This document shows, one piece after another, positions 9,494 through 18,036 of a stretch of DNA of 57,188 nt (its first letter is position 1; every line of letters begins with the position of its first letter). The position numbers were made by a program, and so were the translations under genes. The DNA lies in assembly GCA_910587295.1 (NCBI GenBank), contig CAJULP010000021.1:1-57188 (forward strand), given 5' to 3'. The notes under the pieces were generated by a model, which searched no databases, was not told the DNA's origin, and was given only the letters and a program-made list of their open reading frames with translations. The DNA comes from an uncultured Lachnospiraceae bacterium (lineage in GTDB: Bacteria; Bacillota; Clostridia; Lachnospirales; Lachnospiraceae).

Positions 9494-11074
9494 AATAAAT
9501 CCTTTAAACAATGGATGGGGCTGATTGGGACGGCTTTTAAATTCCGGGTGAAACTGCACACCTACAAAAAAGGGATGCTCACTCAGCTCTACCGTTTCCA
9601 CCAGGCTGTCATCCGGCGACGTACCGCTGACCACAAGTCCGCCTTCGGTCAGTTCTTTGCGGTACTTATTATTAAATTCATAGCGATGACGATGACGCTC
9701 ATGTATCATCTCCGCGCCATAACATGTTTCCATTTTTGTTCCCGGCTTAATCCTGCAAGGATAGCTTCCAAGACGCAGAGTTCCGCCTTTATCAATCGCC
9801 TTACTCTGTCCGGGCATAAAATCTATTACTTTATGATTACACTGCTCATCAAACTCCCCGGAATGCGCATCCGCAATTCCGGATACATTCCTTGCAAATT
9901 CAATGACAGCGATCTGCATACCAAGGCAGATTCCCAGATAAGGCACCTGGTTTTCGCGGGCATATTTGGCCGATAAAATCATCCCTTCTATGCCGCGATT
10001 TCCAAATCCGCCGGGAACGATGATCCCGTTCATTCCTTTTAACATGTCATTTACATTTTCTTTCGTGATATTTTCCGAATCGATCCAGTGAATTTTTATG
10101 AACGTATTCCATTCATATCCCGCATGGTTCATGGCCTCCGCCACAGACAGATACGCATCATGAAGTTTTACGTATTTTCCGACCAATCCAATATGTACTT
10201 CCTTCGAACGTAAGCGGATACGTTCCACCATCTCTTTCCAGTCTGTCAGATCCGGTTCCGGTACTTTCAAATTCAGTTCCCTGCACACAACGGAAGAAAA
10301 ATTCGACTTCTCCAACATCAAAGGCGCTTCATAAAGGTTCTCCACTGTCCGGTTTTCAATGACGCAGTCCGGCTTTACATTGCAAAAGAGAGCAATCTTC
10401 TGAAAGATAGATTCTTCCAACGGCCTGTCGGAACGCAGGACAATAATGTCCGGATTAATGCCCATCCCGCAGAGTTCTTTCACCGAGTGCTGAGTCGGTT
10501 TTGATTTATGTTCCTCGGAACCGCTTAAATACGGAACCAATGTCACATGGATAAACAGACTGTTCTCTCCGCCCACTTCCAGAGAAATCTGACGTACCGC
10601 CTCTAAAAAGGGCTGTGATTCTATATCGCCAATGGTTCCGCCTATCTCCGTGATCACCACGTCCGCCTCTGTCTTTTTCCCCACACGGTAAATAAATTCC
10701 TTGATCTCATTCGTAATATGTGGAATCACCTGAACCGTAGAGCCAAGGTATTCCCCTCTTCGTTCCTTATTCAATACATTCCAGTAAACTTTTCCCGTGG
10801 TCAGATTGGAATACTGATTCAAATCCTCATCTATAAACCTTTCATAATGCCCCAGATCCAAATCTGTTTCAGCCCCGTCCTCAGTCACGTACACCTCGCC
10901 ATGCTGATAAGGGCTCATGGTGCCGGGATCCACGTTGATATATGGGTCTAATTTCTGAGCCGCCGCCTTCAATCCTCTTGCCTTTAAAAGCCGTCCAAGA
11001 GAAGCTGCCGTTATCCCTTTTCCCAGGCCGGATACCACGCCTCCGGTCACAAATATATATTTTGTCATGATCAT
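9470..11074 (-). CDS. pyrG: CTP synthase (glutamine-hydrolysing)
   Basis: About 534 residues. The synthetase domain opens with KYIFVTGGVVSGLGKGITAA and includes the CTP-feedback region SPYQHGEVYVTEDGAE. The C-terminal class-I amidotransferase has the nucleophile elbow GICLGMQ and the partner motif HPEF. AAGGAAG precedes MIMTKY; the start may be the first Met (11074) or the second (11068). A longer in-frame start at 11128 would overlap the asnB end and has no site. It catalyses UTP + ATP + glutamine to CTP. It is the last gene of the glnN-amt-asnB operon, so CTP synthesis is wired to glutamine supply here. Confidence 0.95.
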   Translation of the reverse strand: MIMTKYIFVTGGVVSGLGKGITAASLGRLLKARGLKAAAQKLDPYINVDPGTMSPYQHGEVYVTEDGAETDLDLGHYERFIDEDLNQYSNLTTGKVYWNVLNKERRGEYLGSTVQVIPHITNEIKEFIYRVGKKTEADVVITEIGGTIGDIESQPFLEAVRQISLEVGGENSLFIHVTLVPYLSGSEEHKSKPTQHSVKELCGMGINPDIIVLRSDRPLEESIFQKIALFCNVKPDCVIENRTVENLYEAPLMLEKSNFSSVVCRELNLKVPEPDLTDWKEMVERIRLRSKEVHIGLVGKYVKLHDAYLSVAEAMNHAGYEWNTFIKIHWIDSENITKENVNDMLKGMNGIIVPGGFGNRGIEGMILSAKYARENQVPYLGICLGMQIAVIEFARNVSGIADAHSGEFDEQCNHKVIDFMPGQSKAIDKGGTLRLGSYPCRIKPGTKMETCYGAEMIHERHRHRYEFNNKYRKELTEGGLVVSGTSPDDSLVETVELSEHPFFVGVQFHPEFKSRPNQPHPLFKGFIAAALNQA

Positions 11075-11108
11075 TTCACTTCCTTGCTCAAATTTGTCAT
11101 TCTTCACA

Positions 11109-12689
11109 CTATTTCCCGCTGTCTCCATAGTTGGACAGTACTCTTGCGGAGGGATCTTTCACATTGCATCCTTTCCATTCCCTGTTCGGCATCCAGTAGT
11201 CAGCGATCATCTGTGCCTGCCCCGGATAATATGTTTCAAAAATCTCTCTGTATAGTAATGATTCCTTTGTGAACGGCCTGGCATATGTATATTTTTCACA
11301 CATGCTTTCATATTCTTTATCCGTATACTTATGCTCCGCATACTCCTTTAAGTAATCTACCATGGAGTGTCCGACCGCATCTGAAAATGCGGCTTTCTCT
11401 CTCCACAAGATCTCTTCCGGTAAATAATCACCGCCTTCAAACGCGCGGCGGAGCAAATATTTCCCTTTTCCATACCTGTTGATCTTTAATTCAGGATTTA
11501 CGGACATTACATATTTCACAAACTCCAAATCGCCAAACGGAACTCTTGCCTCCAATGAATTTACGGAGATACAACGGTCGGCACGAAGGACATCGTACAT
11601 ATGAAGTTCCCGGATTCGTTTTTGCGCCTCCGTCTGAAACGCCATTGCATCCGGCGCAAAATCCGTATATTTATATCCAAAGAGTTCATCAGATATTTCA
11701 CCTGTCAGCAGAACACGGATATCCGTCTGTTCATGGATGGATCTGCACACCAGATACATTCCTATCGATGCTCGGATTGTCGTAATATCATAAGTTCCCA
11801 GCAGAAAAATAACTGTTTCCAGTGAAGAAATCACTTCATCCGGTGTCATATAGACCTCTGTATGGTCGCTTCCGATATAATCCGCCGCCTGTCTTGCATA
11901 CTTTAAATCAATGGCATCTTCTCTCATACCAATCGCAAAAGTCTTGATCGGTTCTTTGCTTTTCTTTGCCGCAATAGCGCATACAAGAGAAGAATCCAGT
12001 CCGCCGGAAAGTAAAAACCCCACCTGCACGTCAGCCGCAAGCCGTTTCTCCACTCCCGCTATCAGTTTATTGCGAATATTTTTGCATACGGTTTCCAGAT
12101 CATCAAAGCAGACCGTATCCACTTTGGCTATGTCACGGTAACAGATAAACCTGCCGCCTTTATAATAATGTCCCGGTGGAAACGGCATGATCTTATCCGT
12201 AAGACCTGTCAGATTTTTCGCCTCGCTGGCAAATATAACAGCCCCTTCTTTGTCATATCCATAGTACAATGGCCTGATACCGATCGGATCCCGCGCCGCA
12301 ATAAATTCTCCTGCGTCTTTGTCATAAATAATACAGGCAAACTCCGCATCTAACATGGCGAACATAGCTGTTCCATATTCCTGATACAGCGGCAGCAGAA
12401 CCTCACAATCCGATTCACTCTTAAATGTATATTTCTCTGACAGTTCTTCTTTCAGTTTCTCAAATCCATAAATTTCTCCATTGCAGACCACATAGCTGCC
12501 ACCCAGTTTAAATGGCTGCATCCCTGACGGAGCCGGACCCATGATGGATAATCTGTGAAATCCAAGCAGCCCGTCTCCGGTTTCAACGATCCGGCTGTCA
12601 TCCGGACCTCTTGATATGGTCCTGTTAAATCCTTCCATAAAAACGTCGATAGCAGCACTGCGGCTGCAATACCCCATAATAGAACACAT
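11109..12689 (-). CDS. asnB: Asparagine synthase, glutamine-hydrolysing
   Basis: 526 residues. The start at 12689 places the class-II glutaminase Cys as residue 2 (MCSIMGY) and has TGGAGG eight bases upstream; in-frame codons upstream are discarded for that reason. The N-terminal Ntn domain shows SRGPDD and CNGEIYG. The synthetase domain has the pyrophosphate loop LLSGGLDSSL and the motif ALTG-like VLLTGEISDELFGY. It makes Asn from Asp with Gln as nitrogen donor. It sits between the Amt-PII gene and pyrG with short gaps on one strand, consistent with a nitrogen operon. Confidence 0.92.
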   Translation of the reverse strand: MCSIMGYCSRSAAIDVFMEGFNRTISRGPDDSRIVETGDGLLGFHRLSIMGPAPSGMQPFKLGGSYVVCNGEIYGFEKLKEELSEKYTFKSESDCEVLLPLYQEYGTAMFAMLDAEFACIIYDKDAGEFIAARDPIGIRPLYYGYDKEGAVIFASEAKNLTGLTDKIMPFPPGHYYKGGRFICYRDIAKVDTVCFDDLETVCKNIRNKLIAGVEKRLAADVQVGFLLSGGLDSSLVCAIAAKKSKEPIKTFAIGMREDAIDLKYARQAADYIGSDHTEVYMTPDEVISSLETVIFLLGTYDITTIRASIGMYLVCRSIHEQTDIRVLLTGEISDELFGYKYTDFAPDAMAFQTEAQKRIRELHMYDVLRADRCISVNSLEARVPFGDLEFVKYVMSVNPELKINRYGKGKYLLRRAFEGGDYLPEEILWREKAAFSDAVGHSMVDYLKEYAEHKYTDKEYESMCEKYTYARPFTKESLLYREIFETYYPGQAQMIADYWMPNREWKGCNVKDPSARVLSNYGDSGK

Positions 12690-12743
12690 ACGAATATACC
12701 TCCATAGATCCAAAAATTTGGCAGCCATGCTATGCGGCTCTCA

Positions 12744-14501
12744 CTATTCCACATCCTGAAGTGCGTCAAATCCTTCTTCTCCGGTTCTTACTTTTACCAC
12801 ATTTTCCACATCATAAACAAAAATCTTTCCATCTCCGATATGCCCTGTGTAAAGGACTTTCTTCGCTGTTTCAATCACCTTGCGAACCGGAACTGCACTG
12901 ACTACAATATCCACCTGTACTTTCGGAAACAGATTCGCTTCCACCTGCACGCCTCGATAATATTCCGGTTTACCTTTCTGAATCCCGCATCCCAGGACAT
13001 GGGATACTGTCATACCGGTAATTCCCAGCTTCATCATCGCATTCTTTAATACTTCAAATTTTGATTCCTTGCAGACAATCTCAATCTTTGTAAACTTCGG
13101 ATTTCCTTCTTCAAATGCAGGAACTTTCTTAACCGGAATCGCTTCCGCAGCCGGAATATCACCGGATACCGCCACAAAGTCATTTCCTTCTTCAATATAC
13201 TCAGGAAGCATTGCAAAACCCGCATATGCGGAAGGAAGGCCATGCTCTGTCGCATCAAGACCAATCATTTCTTCCTCTCTATCTACGCGAAGACCTACAG
13301 TCACTTTGATCGCAAGGAAAGTGAGCGTTATCGTAACCGCCGTCCATGCCGCTACACTGACAAAACCGATAAACTGAAGTTTTAACAAATCAAAACCGCC
13401 GCCATAAAACAGACCGATCAAAGTTTCTCCCGAAGCATTTGCGATACTGTACCCGGGAGCCGTATCTGTAGCAAATAATCCAACCGCCAATGTTCCCCAG
13501 ATTCCATTCATGCAGTGCACGGCAACCGCTCCGACCGGATCGTCAATGCGAAATACATGATCAAGGAGCCACACGCCAAATACGACCAAAAGTCCTGCAA
13601 CCGCTCCAATCGCAGCCGCACCGAATGCATCCGTCACATCACATGGCGCCGTGATTGCCACAAGCCCTGCTAACGATGCGTTCAGACACATGGAAACATC
13701 CGGCTTTCCATATTTTATCCATGTAAAGACCATACAGACAACGGTTGCAACAGCAGGCGCCACTGTTGTTGTCAGGAAAATAGAACCAAGCTGTGCAATA
13801 GAAGTTGCGGCCGCACCATTAAATCCATACCAACCAAGCCAAAGGATAAATACCCCAAGCGCTCCAAGCGCAATGCTGTGCCCCGGAAACGCATTTACTT
13901 TCACAACTTTTCCGCTCTCATCTCTGGTAAATTTTCCGATACGGGATCCAAGAATTTTTGCACCAATCAATGCGGAAATGCCGCCTACCATATGAATTGC
14001 GCAGGAACCGGCAAAATCGTGAAAACCAAGCTGCGCCAGCCATCCTCCTCCCCATATCCAGTGTGCTTCAATGGGATAAATCAACGCAGAAATCACGCCG
14101 GAATAAATACAATAGGAAAGAAATTTTGTACGTTCTGCCATCGCACCGGATACGATGGTTGCCGTTGTAGCGCAAAATACAAGGTTAAACACAAAATTTG
14201 AAAAATCAAATTCCGCATATGCGGTAAACAAATCAAATCCCGGTCTTCCGATAAATCCAAACAAATCTTCTCCCATCAGCAAGCCAAAACCAATCAGTAT
14301 AAATACTACGGTTCCAATACAAAAATCCATCAGGTTCTTCATAATGATATTTCCTGTATTTTTTGCTCTGGTAAAACCTGCCTCAACCATCGCAAAACCT
14401 GCCTGCATCCAAAACACCAATGCGGCGCCAATTAAAAACCAGACTCCGAACACTTCACCGGATACTGTTTCCAGCACAAATTCCTTCATAACTTCATCCA
14501 T
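12744..14501 (-). CDS. amt: Ammonium transporter with fused C-terminal PII domain
   Basis: 585 residues. The first ~410 are an Amt/Rh channel: FWMQAGFAMVEAGF, HIWGGGW-like HWIWGGGWLAQLGFHDFAG, and VAVHCMNGIWGTLAVGLFA carrying pore His residues. After a linker with E-rich and A-rich stretches (~410-470) comes a PII/GlnK-like domain (FTKIEIVCKESKFEVLKNAM ... GDGKIFVYDVENVVKVRTGE). The T-loop reads YYRGVQVEANLFPKV, so Tyr51, the uridylylation site of enteric PII, is absent. Normally GlnK is separate and plugs Amt; here the gate is covalently attached. It lies 34 bases after glnN. Stop codon TAG. Confidence 0.93.
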   Translation of the reverse strand: MDEVMKEFVLETVSGEVFGVWFLIGAALVFWMQAGFAMVEAGFTRAKNTGNIIMKNLMDFCIGTVVFILIGFGLLMGEDLFGFIGRPGFDLFTAYAEFDFSNFVFNLVFCATTATIVSGAMAERTKFLSYCIYSGVISALIYPIEAHWIWGGGWLAQLGFHDFAGSCAIHMVGGISALIGAKILGSRIGKFTRDESGKVVKVNAFPGHSIALGALGVFILWLGWYGFNGAAATSIAQLGSIFLTTTVAPAVATVVCMVFTWIKYGKPDVSMCLNASLAGLVAITAPCDVTDAFGAAAIGAVAGLLVVFGVWLLDHVFRIDDPVGAVAVHCMNGIWGTLAVGLFATDTAPGYSIANASGETLIGLFYGGGFDLLKLQFIGFVSVAAWTAVTITLTFLAIKVTVGLRVDREEEMIGLDATEHGLPSAYAGFAMLPEYIEEGNDFVAVSGDIPAAEAIPVKKVPAFEEGNPKFTKIEIVCKESKFEVLKNAMMKLGITGMTVSHVLGCGIQKGKPEYYRGVQVEANLFPKVQVDIVVSAVPVRKVIETAKKVLYTGHIGDGKIFVYDVENVVKVRTGEEGFDALQDVE

Positions 14502-14535
14502 ATTTTATTCCTCCAATCGGGTTAAATTTATCAAT

Positions 14536-16632
14536 TTATTTAACGCCAAACAGTAGATCGCCATAAGTTGGAAACGGCCAGTATTTCTTTGCCGTTATCG
14601 TTTCCGCCTCGTCACAGGAAACCCGCAGCCCGCCCATTTTTCCTAAAACAGCATCCCGAATCATATAGGACTGCGTTTCAATGTCCTCCGCATCCTTAAG
14701 TCTCATCACTGCTTCTTCCAGTTCATCGGTCTTGACCGCAATCTGTTCTTCCAATCTTGCAAGTTTTTTTAGAAGTCCGGTCTCATAACCGCATGCAATA
14801 GAATCATCAACCGCCCTTTTTGCCGCCACCGTGTTGGCAAGCTCCAATACATATGCGCTTACTGCCGGGGCAATCTCTGTCTTTGCCATATCGATCATGG
14901 TATTTGCCTCTATCAGGACCGTCTTACAATAGTTTTCCAACATGATTTCACATCTGGACTTCAGCTCCGCTTCTGAAAATACTTTATGAGATGTCAGCAT
15001 CCGCACGTTCTTTTCATCCAGCAAATGGGGCATACAATCCGGTGTCGTACGATAGTTAAGAAGTCCTCTTTTTTCCACGGCTTCCCTGATCCATGTGTCG
15101 TCATAACCATTCCCGTTGAAAATAATATGTTTATGGTCTTTGATGGTCTTGCGGATCATTTCATGCAGTACGTCTTCAAAATTCTCCGCTTTTTCCAGTC
15201 TGTCCGCATAGATTTTTAAGCTTTCCGCCACTGCGCTGTTGAGCATGATGTTTGCGCAGGCAATGCTGTTAGAAGAGCCAAGCATACGAAATTCAAATTT
15301 ATTTCCGGTAAACGCAAACGGCGACGTACGGTTGCGGTCTGTGGTATCCCGGTTAAATTTAGGAAGTACGTCCACGCCAAGCTTCATCTGTGTTTTTTCA
15401 GTTCCCGCATATGGCGTATCGGTTTCGATGGCTTCCAGCACCCCATTCAATTCTTCTCCCAGGAAGATAGAAATGACTGCCGGAGGCGCTTCGTTTGCCC
15501 CGAGTCTATGATCATTTCCTGCTGTCGCGACCGAAAGACGGAGCAGATCCTGATAGTCGTCCACCGCCTTGATAACCGCACAAAGGAATAATAAAAACTG
15601 TGCGTTTTCATATGGTGTTTCTCCCGGTGACAGCAGATTCACGCCTCTATCCGTAGCCAGCGACCAGTTGTTATGCTTTCCGCTTCCATTTACTCCGGCA
15701 AACGGTTTTTCATGAAGCAGGCACACAAGCCCGTGCTTTGCCGCAACCTTCTGCATGATCTCCATTGTCAGCTGATTATGGTCTGTTGCAATGTTTGTTG
15801 TCGTATAGATCGGGGCAAGTTCATGCTGTGCCGGAGCGACTTCATTATGTTCCGTCTTTGCCAGAATGCCCAGTTTCCAGAGTTCTTCGTTCAGCTCTTC
15901 CATATAGGCTGCGACCCGCGGCTTGATCACTCCGAAATAATGATCGTCCATCTCCTGTCCCTTTGGCGGCTTTGCGCCAAAAAGAGTACGCCCCGTAAAT
16001 CGGAGATCCCTCCTTTGTTCATACATTTCTTTTGTTATAAGGAAATATTCCTGTTCCGGTCCTACGGATGTACGGACACATTTCACGTCGTTGTTTCCAA
16101 ACAGCGCAAGAATACGGATTGCCTGCTTATTTAACGCTTCCATAGAACGGAGCAGCGGTGTTTTCTTATCCAGCGCTTCTCCGCCATAAGAACAGAATGC
16201 AGTAGGAATACACAACGTATTTCCCTTAATGAAAGCATAGGAAGTAGGATCCCACGCCGTGTATCCCCGCGCTTCAAAAGTAGCCCGAAGTCCGCCGGAG
16301 GGAAAGGACGAAGCATCCGGTTCTCCTTTGATCAGTTCGTTTCCGGAAAACTCCATAATCACACCGCCATCCGGAGATGGAGAAATAAAACCGTCGTGCT
16401 TTTCTGCCGTAACGCCGGTAAGCGGCTGGAACCAATGTGTATAGTGCGTAGCGCCGTGATCCACCGCCCAGTCTTTCATAGCCGCCGCTACTGCATTGGC
16501 TACGGTGATATCAAGCTTGGCGCCTTCATCAATCGTCTTCCTCAAAGATTGATAGACTTTCGCCGATAAATTTGCTTTCATCACCCTGTCATCAAATACT
16601 TTACATCCAAAAAAATCCGATACCTTCTTCAT
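14536..16632 (-). CDS. glnN: Glutamine synthetase type III
   Basis: 698 residues, the length of the large GSIII class found in Bacteroidetes and Clostridia. N-terminal motif KVYQSLRKTIDEGAKLD; GSIII-specific GATHYTHWFQPLTG; active-site motifs PEQEYFLI and GVNGSGKHNNWSLAT; C-terminal helical tail ending in KYWPFPTYGDLLFGVK. GGAAGGAG precedes the ATG. It is the first gene of the leftward nitrogen operon. Its leader carries a perfect promoter spacing, an ANTAR-type hairpin and an overlapping terminator, so expression is probably set by antitermination. A type I enzyme is encoded in the divergent operon. Confidence 0.95.
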   Translation of the reverse strand: MKKVSDFFGCKVFDDRVMKANLSAKVYQSLRKTIDEGAKLDITVANAVAAAMKDWAVDHGATHYTHWFQPLTGVTAEKHDGFISPSPDGGVIMEFSGNELIKGEPDASSFPSGGLRATFEARGYTAWDPTSYAFIKGNTLCIPTAFCSYGGEALDKKTPLLRSMEALNKQAIRILALFGNNDVKCVRTSVGPEQEYFLITKEMYEQRRDLRFTGRTLFGAKPPKGQEMDDHYFGVIKPRVAAYMEELNEELWKLGILAKTEHNEVAPAQHELAPIYTTTNIATDHNQLTMEIMQKVAAKHGLVCLLHEKPFAGVNGSGKHNNWSLATDRGVNLLSPGETPYENAQFLLFLCAVIKAVDDYQDLLRLSVATAGNDHRLGANEAPPAVISIFLGEELNGVLEAIETDTPYAGTEKTQMKLGVDVLPKFNRDTTDRNRTSPFAFTGNKFEFRMLGSSNSIACANIMLNSAVAESLKIYADRLEKAENFEDVLHEMIRKTIKDHKHIIFNGNGYDDTWIREAVEKRGLLNYRTTPDCMPHLLDEKNVRMLTSHKVFSEAELKSRCEIMLENYCKTVLIEANTMIDMAKTEIAPAVSAYVLELANTVAAKRAVDDSIACGYETGLLKKLARLEEQIAVKTDELEEAVMRLKDAEDIETQSYMIRDAVLGKMGGLRVSCDEAETITAKKYWPFPTYGDLLFGVK

Positions 16633-16665
16633 AATCTTACTCCTTCCGATTTGTAGACCAAATAG

Positions 16666-16700
16666 AAAAAGCGCCTCTGAGAACTAAATCTCAAAGACGC
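16666..16700 (-). terminator. Leader attenuator of glnN
   Basis: On the minus strand GCGTCTTTGAGA pairs with TCTCAGAGGCGC around a six-base loop (16671-16700; 12 pairs, two of them G-U) and is followed at once by TTTTT (16666-16670). It lies 34 bases before the glnN start and after the promoter, so it would stop transcription unless the overlapping ANTAR hairpin forms first. Confidence 0.8.
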
Positions 16701-16708
16701 CTTTGCCT
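16695..16708 (-). promoter_or_regulatory. ANTAR-type antiterminator hairpin, glnN leader
   Basis: Minus-strand AGGC-AAAGGC-GTCT: a four-pair stem with hexaloop AAAGGC, having A at position 1 and G at position 4 as in known ANTAR RNA targets. Its 3' side is the 5' arm of the attenuator, so the two structures exclude each other. An almost identical hairpin occurs in the divergent leader. Confidence 0.65.
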
Positions 16709-16719
16709 TTACGTGTTGG

Positions 16720-16748
16720 ATGATACACCCATAAAATTTATTTGTCAA
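16720..16748 (-). promoter_or_regulatory. glnN operon promoter
   Basis: Minus strand TTGACA (16743-16748), 17-base spacer, TATCAT (16720-16725). The expected transcription start is about seven bases further, which puts the ANTAR hairpin at the very 5' end of the RNA. It mirrors the divergent promoter at 16814-16842. Confidence 0.75.
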
Positions 16749-16758
16749 TCCTTTTTTT

Positions 16759-16801
16759 ACAATTCAGCTTTGCAGCAGCGGAAACGGCTGGGCTGAATTG
16801 T
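16759..16801. promoter_or_regulatory. Inverted repeat between divergent nitrogen promoters
   Basis: ACAATTCAGC (16759-16768) and GCTGAATTGT (16792-16801) are perfect 10-base inverted repeats, 23 bases apart. They end 10 and 12 bases from the two -35 boxes. The nearly symmetrical placement suggests a shared binding site for an activator or repressor; no family can be named. Confidence 0.45.
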
Positions 16802-16813
16802 TACAAAAAATGA

Positions 16814-16842
16814 TTGACAAAATACGTCATCCGCTGTATAAA
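16814..16842 (+). promoter_or_regulatory. Glutamate synthase operon promoter
   Basis: TTGACA (16814-16819), 17-base spacer, TATAAA (16837-16842). Transcription should begin near 16849, directly before the ANTAR-type hairpin at 16853. Confidence 0.8.
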
Positions 16843-16852
16843 TATAAACTAT

Positions 16853-16866
16853 GAGCAAAGGCGTTC
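16853..16866 (+). promoter_or_regulatory. ANTAR-type antiterminator hairpin, glutamate synthase leader
   Basis: GAGC-AAAGGC-GTTC forms a four-pair stem (one G-U) with hexaloop AAAGGC (A1 and G4 present). Its 3' half is also the start of the attenuator stem. Same loop as in the glnN leader; likely bound by the ANTAR protein encoded at 21575-22159. Confidence 0.65.
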
Positions 16867-16912
16867 ATTTTGAGAGCAGGAATCACCTGCCCTTAAACGG
16901 ATGTCTTTTTTT
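16860..16912 (+). terminator. Leader attenuator of glutamate synthase operon
   Basis: A three-part stem: GGCGTTC with GGATGTC, then TTTGAG with CTTAAA, then GCAGG with CCTGC, with small bulges between them. It ends at 16905 and is followed by TTTTTTT (16906-16912). It precedes the first glutamate synthase gene by 26 bases. Formation of the overlapping ANTAR hairpin removes its 5' arm. Confidence 0.75.
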
Positions 16913-16938
16913 ATTTTATTAAGAAAGGAACAGGATCT

Positions 16939-18036
16939 ATGAAAATTGAGGGCCAAGTTAGAATCCCTTCCGGATGCGCGATCTCAGCAGTGATCTCCAA
17001 AGCCGGAAATAAGATGTCCGGTGAGATGATCACAAATTCCATGAAACCCATGCATGACCGTTCCAACGGCTTAGGCGGCGGCTTTGCCGGTTATGGCATC
17101 TACCCTGAATATAAAGATTTTTATGCATTACACGTATTTTTTGATTCACGCAGTACCCGTAAGGAATGCGAAACATTCTTAAAGGAACGCTTTGAAATCG
17201 TCCAGTCGGAAATCATTCCCACCCGAAAGATTCCGGCGATCACGGACGAACCCGTCATATGGAGATATTTTGCCGCACCGTTAAAATCCGTTCTTATGTC
17301 GCTGCAGCTGGAAGAAAAAGAGTTTGTGGCCAAAACAGTTATAAAGATCAACGCCGAAATGCCCGGCGCATACGTCTTTTCCAGCGGTAAGAACATGGGT
17401 GCGTTCAAAGCGGTAGGGTTTCCGGAAGATGTGGGCGTTTTTTACAGATTAGAAGAATATGAAGGCTATTCCTGGACCGCCCACGGACGTTATCCGACCA
17501 ACACCCCCGGCTGGTGGGGAGGCGCCCATCCGTTTACACTGCTTGACTATTCCATCGTACATAACGGAGAAATTTCATCCTATGACGCAAACCGCCGGTT
17601 TATCGAAATGTTTGGTTATAAATGCACGCTCCAGACCGATACGGAAGTTATCACCTACATCATGGATTATCTGCTCCGCATACAGGGTCTTACGCTGGAG
17701 GAAGCTGCAAGCGTGATCGCCGCTCCTTTCTGGAGTACCATTGCGTCAAAAACAGATTGTGAAGACCGGAGGAAACTTACTTATCTTAGAACTATGTTTC
17801 CAAGCCTTCTTATTACCGGTCCCTTCTCCGTTATTTTAGGATTTGAAGGAGGATTGATGGCACTGAATGACCGCCTGAAACTTCGTTCCATGGTGGTTGG
17901 CGAAAAAGAGGATAAGGTGTTTATCGCCAGTGAGGAAGCCGCTATCCGGACCATGGAGCCAAACGTCCAAAACGTATGGTCTCCCGCCGGCGGTGAACCT
18001 GTCATCGTTAAAGTAAAGGAAGGTGCGTTTTCATGA
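16939..18036 (+). CDS. Glutamate synthase, class-II amidotransferase subunit
   Basis: 365 residues. A short leader MKIEGQVRIPSG precedes Cys13 (GCAISAV), the expected N-terminal nucleophile after cleavage of the leader, as in glutamate synthase GATase domains. Later motifs include the TAHGRYPTNTPGWW segment and the HNGEIS loop (SIVHNGEISSYDANR). It supplies ammonia from glutamine to the FMN subunit encoded next; in most bacteria these are domains of one ~1500-residue GltB. The gene overlaps the next by ATGA (18033-18036), implying coupled translation. It follows the attenuated leader with AAGAAAGGAA as ribosome site. Confidence 0.92.
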   Translation: MKIEGQVRIPSGCAISAVISKAGNKMSGEMITNSMKPMHDRSNGLGGGFAGYGIYPEYKDFYALHVFFDSRSTRKECETFLKERFEIVQSEIIPTRKIPAITDEPVIWRYFAAPLKSVLMSLQLEEKEFVAKTVIKINAEMPGAYVFSSGKNMGAFKAVGFPEDVGVFYRLEEYEGYSWTAHGRYPTNTPGWWGGAHPFTLLDYSIVHNGEISSYDANRRFIEMFGYKCTLQTDTEVITYIMDYLLRIQGLTLEEAASVIAAPFWSTIASKTDCEDRRKLTYLRTMFPSLLITGPFSVILGFEGGLMALNDRLKLRSMVVGEKEDKVFIASEEAAIRTMEPNVQNVWSPAGGEPVIVKVKEGAFS

